Positions 5,536 to 11,517 of a DNA stretch of 11,517 nucleotides are shown here, in pieces. Source of the DNA: Lentisphaerota bacterium (GTDB lineage Bacteria; Verrucomicrobiota; Lentisphaeria; Oligosphaerales; PUNB01). The first letter of the stretch is position 1. Each line of letters starts with the position of its first letter. Made by a program: the position numbers and the translations under genes. The notes beneath the pieces are model-generated. The model saw only the letters and a list, made by a program, of their open reading frames with translations, had not been told where the DNA came from and searched no databases. The stretch is taken from assembly GCA_003552565.1 (NCBI GenBank), contig PUNB01000228.1:1-11517 (forward strand). Reading direction: 5' to 3'.

Positions 5536-6792
5536 CTACCAGCGAAAGGCTTTTCCTAACAGAGAAGTGAATTTGCCGACATCTGTCCGGAAGGTGTCCC
5601 AGACGGATGGTTTGGAATATTCGATATCCTGGGCGAAAGCTCCCAGGCGGATCAGTCCGAGAGGGGTCGCCCATCTGGGACATGGGGGCTGGCGGTGGTC
5701 ATGATTGATCTGCCGGGGCCAGCCGATGGCGGTCGGCATGGAAAGCGTCTGCTGGGCCAAACGGTCGATCTCCGGAATCAGACTGCCGCCGCCGGTCAGC
5801 ACTGCCCCCATGCCAAGGCGGCTGAGAGCGTCCTGGCTGCGTAAATCCTCGAGAATTACCTCGAACAGTTCGCGCAGCCGGACTTCGATAACGGTTTCAA
5901 TGGAGGAAAAAGGAATCCGCCGGCTGACCCGGCCGGGAGAGGCGATCTCTAGAAATCGGTCATTATCCTGACGCATGATCGCCGAACCATAACCGCCGAG
6001 CTGATTGAGGACGGTTTCGCATTTGGCGTAAGGAAGGTTAAGGCCGAGCGCCAAGTCGTTGACTATATGCTGGCAGCCGACGGTGATCTGTCCGGAATGA
6101 AAGATACCCGGCCCCTGAAACACGCAATACTCCGTGACTCCCTCGCCGATATCGATAACCAAGCGGCCGCGGCGCATTTCATCGGGGGTGCAGACGGCGT
6201 AGCCGGAAGCCACCGGGGAGAAAAAAAATCCCGCGTGCTGCTGATCCATCAAGTCCGCCACCAGCTGACCGCCGGTCATGATATTGTTCAGCTGGCCATA
6301 GATAACATGGATTTCCGCCTCCACCATGTCTCCAATCAATCCACTGGGGTTGAGAGTTTCCCGGGTGGAGTCGACAATGTATCGACGGTCCCAATTGTTT
6401 ATCAGCTGCTTGCCTATGGGCAGAGAATAATTTTTGGCGTTGTCATGAGCCGCCACGACATCGTCATCAGTAATCCGGCGGTCCTGGCGGTTCACCCGGC
6501 TGCGTCCCAGGTTGTTCAGGCAGGAGATATGGCCGCCGGTGACCGCCATTAACAGGTGATCGATGTTGGCGCCGGCCATGGATTCGGCTATCGAACAGGC
6601 CTGCGCCAGATGTTCAATGACCGGGTCGGCATCAACCACCTCGCCCTTGATTATTTTATGGTGCGGCAGTTTCTCCTCGGCCATCCCGCGCAGAATCAGG
6701 ATATCATCAGCCGTCATTTCGCCTATGGCCACCTTAATGGCGCCTGTGCCTAATTCTATGCCGGTGAAGGTTGCCGCTTGCTTTTTGGCCAT
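5536..6792 (-). CDS. ftsA: Cell division actin-like protein FtsA
   Basis: A 418-residue actin-family ATPase (E. coli FtsA has 420) that tethers FtsZ filaments to the membrane. In order: phosphate-1 loop GIELGTGAIKVAIGE (11-25); a 1C/SHS2-type segment (about 80-165) with HISCLNNLG and the FtsA-typical NPSGLIGDMVEAEIHVI; phosphate-2 region LVIDIGEGVTEYCVF (211-225); adenosine motif VLTGGGSLIPE (331-341); and a C-terminal amphipathic segment (about 397-418, ending FTSLLGKAFRW) that fits a membrane-targeting helix. The phosphate-2 loop normally reads DIGGGTTD; here Gly to Glu, Thr to Val and Asp to Glu changes are visible, and the usual GG before the following helix is GC. GAGG at 6802-6805, 9 nt before the ATG, supports the start. 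It follows apt by 19 nt, probably co-transcribed, and precedes ftsZ. Confidence 0.92.
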   Translation of the reverse strand: MAKKQAATFTGIELGTGAIKVAIGEMTADDILILRGMAEEKLPHHKIIKGEVVDADPVIEHLAQACSIAESMAGANIDHLLMAVTGGHISCLNNLGRSRVNRQDRRITDDDVVAAHDNAKNYSLPIGKQLINNWDRRYIVDSTRETLNPSGLIGDMVEAEIHVIYGQLNNIMTGGQLVADLMDQQHAGFFFSPVASGYAVCTPDEMRRGRLVIDIGEGVTEYCVFQGPGIFHSGQITVGCQHIVNDLALGLNLPYAKCETVLNQLGGYGSAIMRQDNDRFLEIASPGRVSRRIPFSSIETVIEVRLRELFEVILEDLRSQDALSRLGMGAVLTGGGSLIPEIDRLAQQTLSMPTAIGWPRQINHDHRQPPCPRWATPLGLIRLGAFAQDIEYSKPSVWDTFRTDVGKFTSLLGKAFRW

Positions 6793-6811
6793 TGGATGGA
6801 GCCTCGGTTGC

Positions 6812-7336
6812 CTATTCGACCGTGATCAGGGAGATCACCTTGTTCTGTTCTAAACGAGCGCGCGGGTTGAGAAAGGCCAGTTCAATCAGACACTGAACGC
6901 CGGCGATGTCAGCGCCGGCGGCGGAAGCAAGCTCGACCGCCGCGCCGGCGGTGCCGCCGGTGGCCAGCAGATCATCGACGATCAGAACTTTCTGGCCTGG
7001 TTTCACAGCGTCGGAGTGCATTTCAATGACGGCGGAACCATATTCCAGTTCATAATCGGCCCGGCTGCAGGAGCGGGGCAGTTTGCCTTCTTTGCGAACC
7101 GGAATAAAGCCGATGCCCAGTTCCAGAGCCATGGCGGTGCCGAAAATAAAGCCTCGGGATTCAATGCCCAGAATCAGCTCAACCTTTTCCTGTCGCCAGG
7201 GGGCGGTCATCAATTCAATCGATTCCCGCAGCAGTCGCGGATCCTGGAGAATCGGGGTAATGTCTTTGAATATTATCCCGGGCTTGGGAAAATCGGGGAT
7301 GTCCTGTATGGCCTTCTCAATATCATGCAGACTCAT
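6812..7336 (-). CDS. apt: Adenine phosphoribosyltransferase
   Basis: A 174-residue purine salvage enzyme making AMP from adenine and PRPP in the cytosol. The N-terminal IPDFPKPGIIFKDITPILQDP is the Apt hallmark, followed by GIESRGFIFG, VRKEGKLPR and the PRPP-binding loop VLIVDDLLATGGTA (the type I phosphoribosyltransferase motif). Length fits the family (about 170-185). The frame is open to a TTG at 7369, but ATG 7336 is preferred: it has AGGA 9 nt upstream and gives the usual family N-terminus. It is the first gene after the repeat-filled gap behind dciA and is followed by ftsA after 19 nt, likely in one transcript. Purine salvage has no evident functional link with division. Confidence 0.95.
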   Translation of the reverse strand: MSLHDIEKAIQDIPDFPKPGIIFKDITPILQDPRLLRESIELMTAPWRQEKVELILGIESRGFIFGTAMALELGIGFIPVRKEGKLPRSCSRADYELEYGSAVIEMHSDAVKPGQKVLIVDDLLATGGTAGAAVELASAAGADIAGVQCLIELAFLNPRARLEQNKVISLITVE

Positions 7337-7345
7337 GGAATTTTT

Positions 7346-7350
7346 TCCTG
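7346..7350 (-). promoter_or_regulatory. Ribosome binding site deciding the apt start
   Basis: CAGGA on the minus strand lies 9 nt before ATG 7336, favouring this start over the TTG at 7369, which has no clear Shine-Dalgarno. Confidence 0.65.
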
Positions 7351-7371
7351 ATATTAGGCTTTTTTCCAAAA

Positions 7372-7503
7372 CGAATGGATTACTAGTTTTTCTTAGATTT
7401 TGTGGGTAACAGCTTGGTTTCAGGTGTCAGGTTTCGGGTTTCAGGGTTTATTTGGAGCTATTGTTCTGAAACCTGAACACTGAAACCACGAAATCTCACA
7501 TAA
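7372..7503 (+). repeat. B-family repeat, copy 2 (most complete)
   Basis: The left end at 7387-7431 matches copy 1 exactly. The left arm GGTTTCAGGTGTCAGGTTTC (7416-7435) can pair with the right arm GAAACCTGAACACTGAAACC (7468-7487), 17 of 20 positions, and the outer GATTTTGTGG (7396-7405) with CCACGAAATC (7486-7495). The right end is ...CGAAATCTCACATAA, ending at 7503. It fills most of the gap between apt and dciA and would fold into a hairpin on either strand. Confidence 0.85.
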
Positions 7504-7565
7504 GGTTTTTGAAATGATGCTTTTATGTTCGCTATTTCTTTATCATGCCCTACTTGACAGCACCT

Positions 7566-8045
7566 TTACCGCCTCCTGCCGGCCGGCAGCAGACGAATGT
7601 CCTGTATCTGATTATTTGAAAATTCTTTCAGACGCTGCAGCAGCAAGTTTTTTCGGCGTGTCTGTAATTCATAGAGCCACATGGAATTGCTGACTTCGAT
7701 ATCCAGACATTGATGGTACAGTTTCAATGGACTTGTCTGCCGGGCGATATCGGCTCCGGCCAGTTCGGGCCAGCGGTCTTTTATCTGCTCCAGCAGCACT
7801 TGTCGGCCTTTGCCCAGTTCTTTCATTAAACCGTCAAGGGTCTTCTCCAACGGCGCGGACGGCTGTTGACGCGCCTGGATTTCGTTGCGCCCCAGTTCCG
7901 TTCCGAACCAATCCTTTAGAGCCTGCTCCCGCCGCCTTTCACGGCGGCTTGGGAAACGCCGAAAATGGGTAAGGTTACTCCGATCCCGGTGCTCCAGCCA
8001 GTGGAAGGTCGTACTATCCGGTGAATTTTCATTCTGATTATTCAT
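7566..8045 (-). CDS. DUF721 / DciA-like protein
   Basis: A 159-residue protein with a DUF721 domain at about 65-150: LLEQIKDRWPELAGADIARQ (84-103), then TSPLKLY, LDIEVSNSMWLYEL and QDIRLLPAG. The two Trp (92, 123), the P in TSP and the alternating hydrophobic strand before the second Trp are typical of the family. DciA members recruit the replicative helicase DnaB in many bacteria without DnaC or DnaI; that role is inferred here. The N-terminal 60 residues are polar and rich in Arg (RRFPSRRERRREQ) and may be disordered or bind DNA. The Shine-Dalgarno is weak. It is transcribed toward apt, from which it is separated by 229 nt containing repeat B2, so it may be a separate unit. Confidence 0.78.
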   Translation of the reverse strand: MNNQNENSPDSTTFHWLEHRDRSNLTHFRRFPSRRERRREQALKDWFGTELGRNEIQARQQPSAPLEKTLDGLMKELGKGRQVLLEQIKDRWPELAGADIARQTSPLKLYHQCLDIEVSNSMWLYELQTRRKNLLLQRLKEFSNNQIQDIRLLPAGRRR

Positions 8046-8069
8046 AACTTTAGAAACTTGCTGAAGAGT

Positions 8070-8137
8070 TTCCGGTGTCAGGTTTCGGGTTTTCCTGATA
8101 CCTGAACACTGAAACCTGAAACCGCCAGTCTCACATA
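8070..8137 (+). repeat. B-family repeat, copy 3 (short form)
   Basis: It reads GGTGTCAGGTTTCGGGTTT at 8074-8092, a short loop, then CCTGAACACTGAAACC (8101-8116), CTGAAACC and the terminal AGTCTCACATAA. It lacks the GATTTTGTGG...GTAACAGCTT left end of the other copies. It lies just upstream of dciA and in front of the rnf leader. Confidence 0.75.
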
Positions 8138-8386
8138 AGATCCCAGAATCTTGACAAAGTTCTCCACGACACTAGGCAGTCGCGTACACTGCGGTGCCGT
8201 ATGCAATTTTCTTAGTTTAACTCCGGAAAGAATTGATTGCAAGATAATATACTCCGAGTTTGTAATCTTGTCGATTTATTTTTTGAGTGTATGTTACAAT
8301 TTTGTTGGCGGCCGGTTTCAGCCGCATGTCCTAGTTCGGACGGGGTCTAGTTAACGCAAGAGGCAAAAGTAAGGTAACACAAGATT
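8138..8386 (+). promoter_or_regulatory. Leader region of the rnf operon with candidate promoter
   Basis: This non-coding stretch between dciA and rnfA must contain the rnf promoter. The best candidate is an extended -10 of TGn-TACAAT type at 8292-8300 in an AT-rich stretch; TTGTCG at 8268-8273 is too far away (21 nt) for a normal -35. A small GCGGC...GCCGC hairpin lies at about 8308-8324. TTGACA at 8151 has no -10 partner at the right distance. AAGG stands about 12 nt before the rnfA ATG, a rather long spacing. I see no known riboswitch. Confidence 0.35.
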
Positions 8387-8986
8387 ATGGAACAGGGGTA
8401 TTTCGCTCTGATAGTCAGTGCAATACTGGTGAACAATGTGGTTTTGATGCAGTTTCTCGGCATCTGCCCTTTTCTGGGGGTTTCCAAGAACTTGAAAACC
8501 GCTCTCGGCATGTGCGGGGCGGTTTTCTTCGTGATGACCCTGGCGACAACTGTCACCGCCTTGATTAATAATTACATTCTGCAGCCAGGGGCGCCTCTGG
8601 CCGAGGGGGATTTCACGTATTTGCAGACGATTGCTTTTATTCTGGTGATTGCTTCCCTGGTGCAGTTGGTGGAGCTGACCTTGCAGCGTTTCAGCCAGCC
8701 GCTCTATCAGGCGCTGGGCATATTTCTGCCGCTGATTACCACTAACTGTGCGATTCTGGGGGTGGCTTTACTGAGCGAGCAGAATCAGTATAATGTAGGT
8801 CAGGCCGCTTTGTACGGAGCCGCTTCGGCGGTGGGCTTTGCTCTGGCTTTGGTGATGTTCGCCAGTCTGCGGGAAAAACTTGACCTGGCCAAGGTGCCTG
8901 AATGTTTGCAGGGCACGGCTATAGCCTTGATCACAGCCGGGATTCTAGCTATGGCTTTTATGGGGTTTAGTGGAGTGGTGGAGTGA
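8387..8986 (+). CDS. rnfA: Rnf complex integral membrane subunit RnfA
   Basis: A 199-residue polytopic inner-membrane protein (E. coli RsxA has 193) with about six hydrophobic helices. Family motifs are the N-terminal LVNNVVLMQFLGICPFLGVSK (14-34) with Cys27, and the mirrored LPLITTNCAILGVALL (114-129) with Cys121. In the Rnf/NQR family these two cysteines help hold the membrane Fe-S centre shared with RnfE. Rnf couples electron flow between reduced ferredoxin and NAD+ to Na+ or H+ translocation. It is the first gene of an rnfABC run, with rnfB 16 nt downstream. Confusion with the paralogue RnfE is unlikely given the A-B-C order and N-terminal sequence. Confidence 0.94.
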   Translation: MEQGYFALIVSAILVNNVVLMQFLGICPFLGVSKNLKTALGMCGAVFFVMTLATTVTALINNYILQPGAPLAEGDFTYLQTIAFILVIASLVQLVELTLQRFSQPLYQALGIFLPLITTNCAILGVALLSEQNQYNVGQAALYGAASAVGFALALVMFASLREKLDLAKVPECLQGTAIALITAGILAMAFMGFSGVVE

Positions 8987-8989
8987 GTT

Positions 8990-8994
8990 AGGGG
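8990..8994 (+). promoter_or_regulatory. Ribosome binding site deciding the rnfB start
   Basis: AGGGG lies 8 nt before ATG 9003. This supports 9003 rather than the in-frame GTG at 8970, which lies inside the rnfA coding region. Confidence 0.7.
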
Positions 8995-9002
8995 TATATA
9001 CA

Positions 9003-9815
9003 ATGGACGCAATAATTTTTCTGACTGTTCTGGGCCTGGTTCTGGGGCTGGTCATAGGTTTAGTGGCAAAGTTTTTCGCCGTGGCGCATGATCCGAGGAT
9101 AGAACAGGTGGAAGAAATGCTGCCGGGTTCAAACTGCGGCGCTTGCGGTTTCGCCGGCTGCGCTGATTTTGCCCGCGCGCTGGTGGCAGGGGAGGCTAGT
9201 CCCGACATGTGTCCTTCCAGTCCGCCCGAATCAGTTAAGATGATAGCATCCTTTCTGGGAGTCGATGCCGAGATGCGGACTCCGAAAGCGGCGGTTGTGC
9301 GCTGCGGCGGCGATAACCGTTCGGCCGGCTGGGTCTCGGCTTACAACGGAGTTCTGGACTGCAAGTCCGCCGCTCTGGTGGCCGGCGGGCCGAAAGGCTG
9401 CGATTACGGCTGCCTGGGGCTGGGAACCTGTTCGCAAGTATGCCCATTCGGAGCCATCGAAATGCGGCATGGACTGGCGGTGGTGCATCCGGATATCTGC
9501 ACCGGCTGCGGGAAATGTCTGCCGGTGTGTCCGCGTAATTTGATTATTCTAGCTCCCCGGGAAGCGGGGGTGCATATTTTCTGCAATTCCCCGGCCAAGG
9601 CGGCGGCCAAGAAGAAGGTCTGCAGTGTTTCCTGTATCGGCTGTCGTAAATGTTACAAAGAAGCGGGGGAAGAAAAGATCACCATGGAAGGTTTTCTGGC
9701 CCGGATTAATTATGATTGCCCTCCCGATCCGGAGATCGCGAAAGTCTGTCCGACGGGTTGTTTGCGATCCGCGGAGAAGGGAGTTGAAAACAACGTTGGA
9801 AGCGCTGCCGCTTGA
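9003..9815 (+). CDS. rnfB: Rnf complex iron-sulfur subunit RnfB
   Basis: A 270-residue ferredoxin-like subunit that receives electrons from soluble ferredoxin at the cytoplasmic face. Residues 3-24 form an N-terminal membrane anchor. A Fe4S domain follows with Cys45, 48, 53 and 70 (GSNCGACGFAGC). Two classical [4Fe-4S] binding motifs come from Cys137/143/147 and Cys166/169/172/176 (CTGCGKCLPVCP). A further Cys group is at 207/211/214/217, closing with CPTGC at 249-253. The longer, Cys-rich C-terminal part resembles RnfB of anaerobes such as Clostridium and Thermotoga rather than the short proteobacterial RsxB (192 residues). It sits between rnfA and rnfC, with gaps of 16 and 52 nt. Confidence 0.94.
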   Translation: MDAIIFLTVLGLVLGLVIGLVAKFFAVAHDPRIEQVEEMLPGSNCGACGFAGCADFARALVAGEASPDMCPSSPPESVKMIASFLGVDAEMRTPKAAVVRCGGDNRSAGWVSAYNGVLDCKSAALVAGGPKGCDYGCLGLGTCSQVCPFGAIEMRHGLAVVHPDICTGCGKCLPVCPRNLIILAPREAGVHIFCNSPAKAAAKKKVCSVSCIGCRKCYKEAGEEKITMEGFLARINYDCPPDPEIAKVCPTGCLRSAEKGVENNVGSAAA

Positions 9816-9867
9816 AACAAGGCGGTGTTTTACAGGCGCTATTGAAGTTACACAGGAATAAACAGTT

Positions 9868-11205
9868 ATGGCCACTGGTTTGAAACAGGCAGGCAGGTTT
9901 CCCGGCGGGGTGCATCCTCCTGAAGGCAAAGAGCAAAGCTCCGGCGGGAAGATACAGATTGCTCCATTGCAGGATAAGTATGTGGTTCCTCTAAGGCAGA
10001 ACCTCGGGGTGCCCCCGAAACTTGCCGTATCTCGCAAACAGCAGGTCGGCAAGGGGCAGCTTTTGGCGGAGCCGCAAGGTTTTGTTTCCGCCGGAGTGCA
10101 TGCTCCTACCAGCGGCACTGTCAGTGCTATCGTTGAATGTTCTACACCTGCAGGCGGCTTAACGGAAGCAGTGGAAATAACCAGTGACGGCGAAGATAAA
10201 CCGGCGGAATCTCTGGAGCCTATGCCGGAATGGGAGAAAGCTGAACCGCGGCTGCTGCTTGAAAGAATTCAGCAGGCGGGACTGCTGGGGCTGGGGGGAG
10301 CGGCGTTTCCAACTCATGTGAAACTCAGCCCGCCGCCGCATAAAAAGATAGATACTTTGATTGTCAACGGGGTGGAATGCGAACCGTGTCTGACCGCTGA
10401 TCATCGACTGATGCTGGAGGAATCCGGGAAAATCATTCAAGGCGCCGCCATTCTCGGACGCGTTCTTGGACTGGACAGAGTGTTGATCGCTATAGAGGAG
10501 AATAAACCGGACGCGATTGAGTGTATGGGGGCGGCCGCGTCCGTCGGCGGTGTTGAGGTTGTTTCATTGCCGGTGCGTTACCCTCAGGGGGCGGAAAAAC
10601 AGTTGATTTACGCTTTGACTGATCGCAAGGTGCCGACCGGCGGCTTGCCTATGGATGTCGGCTGTGTGGTTCAGAACGTGGCCACCTGCGAGGCCGCCGC
10701 CCGAGCGGTTGTGGAAGCGGAGGTGCTGATTGAGCGAGTGGTCACCGTCACCGGAACCCCGGTTGCGAACCCGGGTAACTGGCGCCACCGAATGGGGACG
10801 GAGATTAAAACCCTGCTTGAATTGGCTGGAGGGGTAAAGTCTGAAACAGCCAAAATAATTGTCGGCGGCCCGATGATGGGAATGAGTGTTTACTCACTTG
10901 ACATCCCGATAGCTAAAAGCACTTCGGGATTAACTTTACTGGCGCCAGAGGAGATCCGGCATTACACCTCTGAGCCATGTATCAATTGCGGTATGTGCGT
11001 GGATGTCTGTCCGATGAATCTGGTGCCGGGCGCGCTCAGCGTACAGGCGGAGAATGAAAGATATGAACTGGCGGAAGCCTGGAACGCCATGGATTGCATA
11101 GAATGCGGCTGCTGTGCTTACACATGTCCCGCCAGCCGGCCGATGATTCAGCATCTTAAGCGCAGTAAAATCGAAATCATGGCGCGGCGTAAACAAAATT
11201 CGTGA
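9868..11205 (+). CDS. rnfC: Rnf complex NADH-binding subunit RnfC
   Basis: A 445-residue peripheral subunit, homologous to NuoF/NqrF-type flavoproteins, that exchanges electrons with NAD+/NADH. The N-terminal HPPEGKE and a barrel-sandwich segment (about 35-90) with VHAPTSGTV precede the nucleotide/FMN region with GLGGAAFPTHVKL (141-153) and NGVECEPCLTADHRLM (167-182). A SLBB-like segment lies mid-protein, and two [4Fe-4S] motifs near the end use Cys371/374/377/381 (CINCGMCVDVCP) and Cys410/413/416/420. Length is in the usual range for forms without the long Ala/Lys C-terminal repeat tail of E. coli RsxC. AGGA 10 nt before the ATG supports the start. No terminator follows; rnfD, rnfG and rnfE are expected past the right edge, after about 300 nt of repeats. 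Confidence 0.95.
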   Translation: MATGLKQAGRFPGGVHPPEGKEQSSGGKIQIAPLQDKYVVPLRQNLGVPPKLAVSRKQQVGKGQLLAEPQGFVSAGVHAPTSGTVSAIVECSTPAGGLTEAVEITSDGEDKPAESLEPMPEWEKAEPRLLLERIQQAGLLGLGGAAFPTHVKLSPPPHKKIDTLIVNGVECEPCLTADHRLMLEESGKIIQGAAILGRVLGLDRVLIAIEENKPDAIECMGAAASVGGVEVVSLPVRYPQGAEKQLIYALTDRKVPTGGLPMDVGCVVQNVATCEAAARAVVEAEVLIERVVTVTGTPVANPGNWRHRMGTEIKTLLELAGGVKSETAKIIVGGPMMGMSVYSLDIPIAKSTSGLTLLAPEEIRHYTSEPCINCGMCVDVCPMNLVPGALSVQAENERYELAEAWNAMDCIECGCCAYTCPASRPMIQHLKRSKIEIMARRKQNS

Positions 11206-11234
11206 GCTGGGTTGCTGATTTTCGTTTTTTTCAA

Positions 11235-11388
11235 AGATTTTGTGGGTAACAGCTTGGTTTCAGGTGTCAGGTTTTTTGTGCCCACCTAGTCTCGCACCTT
11301 GTCTCGTGTTTTTTGACTTTGGAATTAGGTTTGTGATCCGCCTGAGGCGGATTCGAGACAAGGTTATATATCCGAAGTCTCACACAAG
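11235..11388 (+). repeat. B-family repeat, copy 4, carrying an A element inside
   Basis: The left end 11235-11271 is identical over 37 nt to copies 1 and 2. The expected right-end sequence appears only at 11373-11388 (CGAAGTCTCACACAAG). Between them the usual loop and right arm are replaced by an A-family element (11289-11364). The composite begins 29 nt after the rnfC stop codon. Confidence 0.75.
11289..11364. repeat. A-family palindromic repeat, copy 3
   Basis: The arm GTCTCGCACCTTGTCTCG (11289-11306) is the exact reverse complement of the arm at 3013-3030. About 30 nt later comes TCCGCCTGAGGCGGA (11337-11351) and then a forward CGAGACAAGGT (11354-11364). The two arms face each other and could form a stem with the palindrome as an inner hairpin. 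Confidence 0.8.
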
Positions 11389-11440
11389 CCCCGCCACCGG
11401 CGCAAGGCGCCTGATACCCCGAGGGAGAGACTTGATTAAT

Positions 11441-11517
11441 GGTTTCTGGTGTCAGGTTTCGGGTTTCAGAGAAGTCTCCCTGAACACTGAAGACTGAAAC
11501 CACGAAGTCTCACATAA
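11441..11517 (+). repeat. B-family repeat, copy 5, at window edge
   Basis: It begins GGTTTCTGGTGTCAGGTTTC (11441-11460), continues GGGTTTCAG, then CCTGAACACTGAAGACTGAAACC and the terminal CACGAAGTCTCACATAA, which coincides with the window end. It lacks the GATTTTGTGG...GTAACAGCTT left end. Together with copy 4 it fills the space after rnfC. Confidence 0.8.

Noticed and set aside
6067..6552. 161-codon plus-strand reading frame opposite ftsA
   Set aside because: Antisense to the conserved FtsA core; no independent protein features.
8151..8179. TTGACA as an rnfA promoter -35 box
   Set aside because: At 17 nt spacing the -10 position reads AGGCAG, which is not promoter-like.
8970..9002. GTG at 8970 as the rnfB start
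   Set aside because: It overlaps the rnfA end, adds residues not typical of RnfB, and ATG 9003 has a good AGGGG site.
9549..10118. 189-codon minus-strand reading frame across the rnfB-rnfC junction
   Set aside because: Overlaps two well-supported Rnf genes and shows no domain.
5242..11517. Repeats as a CRISPR array
   Set aside because: Copies are kilobases apart, not regularly spaced with unique spacers, and no cas gene is present.

Overview
The window looks like a piece of a bacterial chromosome of medium GC content. FtsA resembles the form I associate with the PVC superphylum (Lentisphaerota, Kiritimatiellota or Verrucomicrobiota). The CehA/McbA-type PHP protein, the DUF4380-type protein and the dispersed short hairpin repeats are compatible with that. 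This is inference from protein style only; there is no rRNA or other phylogenetic marker, so the phylum is tentative.

Layout. (1) 1-947, + strand: the 3' end of an ammonium transporter gene (amt) followed by its PII partner (glnB/glnK-like) and a strong intrinsic terminator. (2) 949-2674: a PHP-domain metallohydrolase on the - strand and, diverging from it, the remains of a calcineurin-like metallophosphoesterase gene that has lost its central catalytic part. (3) 2675-3103: non-coding, with inverted repeats and a composite palindromic element. (4) 8045 down to 3104, all on the - strand: dciA (DUF721), apt, ftsA, a divergent ftsZ and a DUF4380-like gene that overlaps the ftsZ 3' end by 14 nt. 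apt-ftsA and ftsZ-DUF4380 are tightly packed; dciA/apt and ftsA/ftsZ are separated by repeat-filled gaps. (5) 8387-11205, + strand: rnfA, rnfB and rnfC, the first half of an Rnf ion-pumping ferredoxin:NAD+ oxidoreductase operon; rnfD, rnfG and rnfE would be expected beyond the right edge. (6) 11206-11517: more repeats.

Two families of short non-coding repeats fill most of the intergenic space. Family B (five copies or part copies, all in the same orientation) is a quasi-palindrome with arms of the GGTTTCAGGTGTCAGGTTTC type and outer ends of the GATTTTGTGG / CCACGAAATC type. A 37-nt left end is identical in three copies. Family A combines a CCGCCTGAGGCGG palindrome with CGAGACAAGGTGCGAGAC arms, and at 11235-11388 it sits inside a B element.

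The most unusual content is the FtsA-FtsZ pair. FtsZ keeps its overall fold motifs and a recognisable C-terminal FtsA-binding peptide, but the GGGTGTG signature reads GAGCGAG and the catalytic T7 motif NxDxxD reads KADFAT. FtsA has parallel changes in its phosphate-2 loop (DIGEGVTE). They could be a degenerate second division or cytoskeletal pair, or the main pair of a lineage with altered nucleotide turnover; the window alone cannot decide. I found no CRISPR array, tRNA, rRNA, integrase or transposase.
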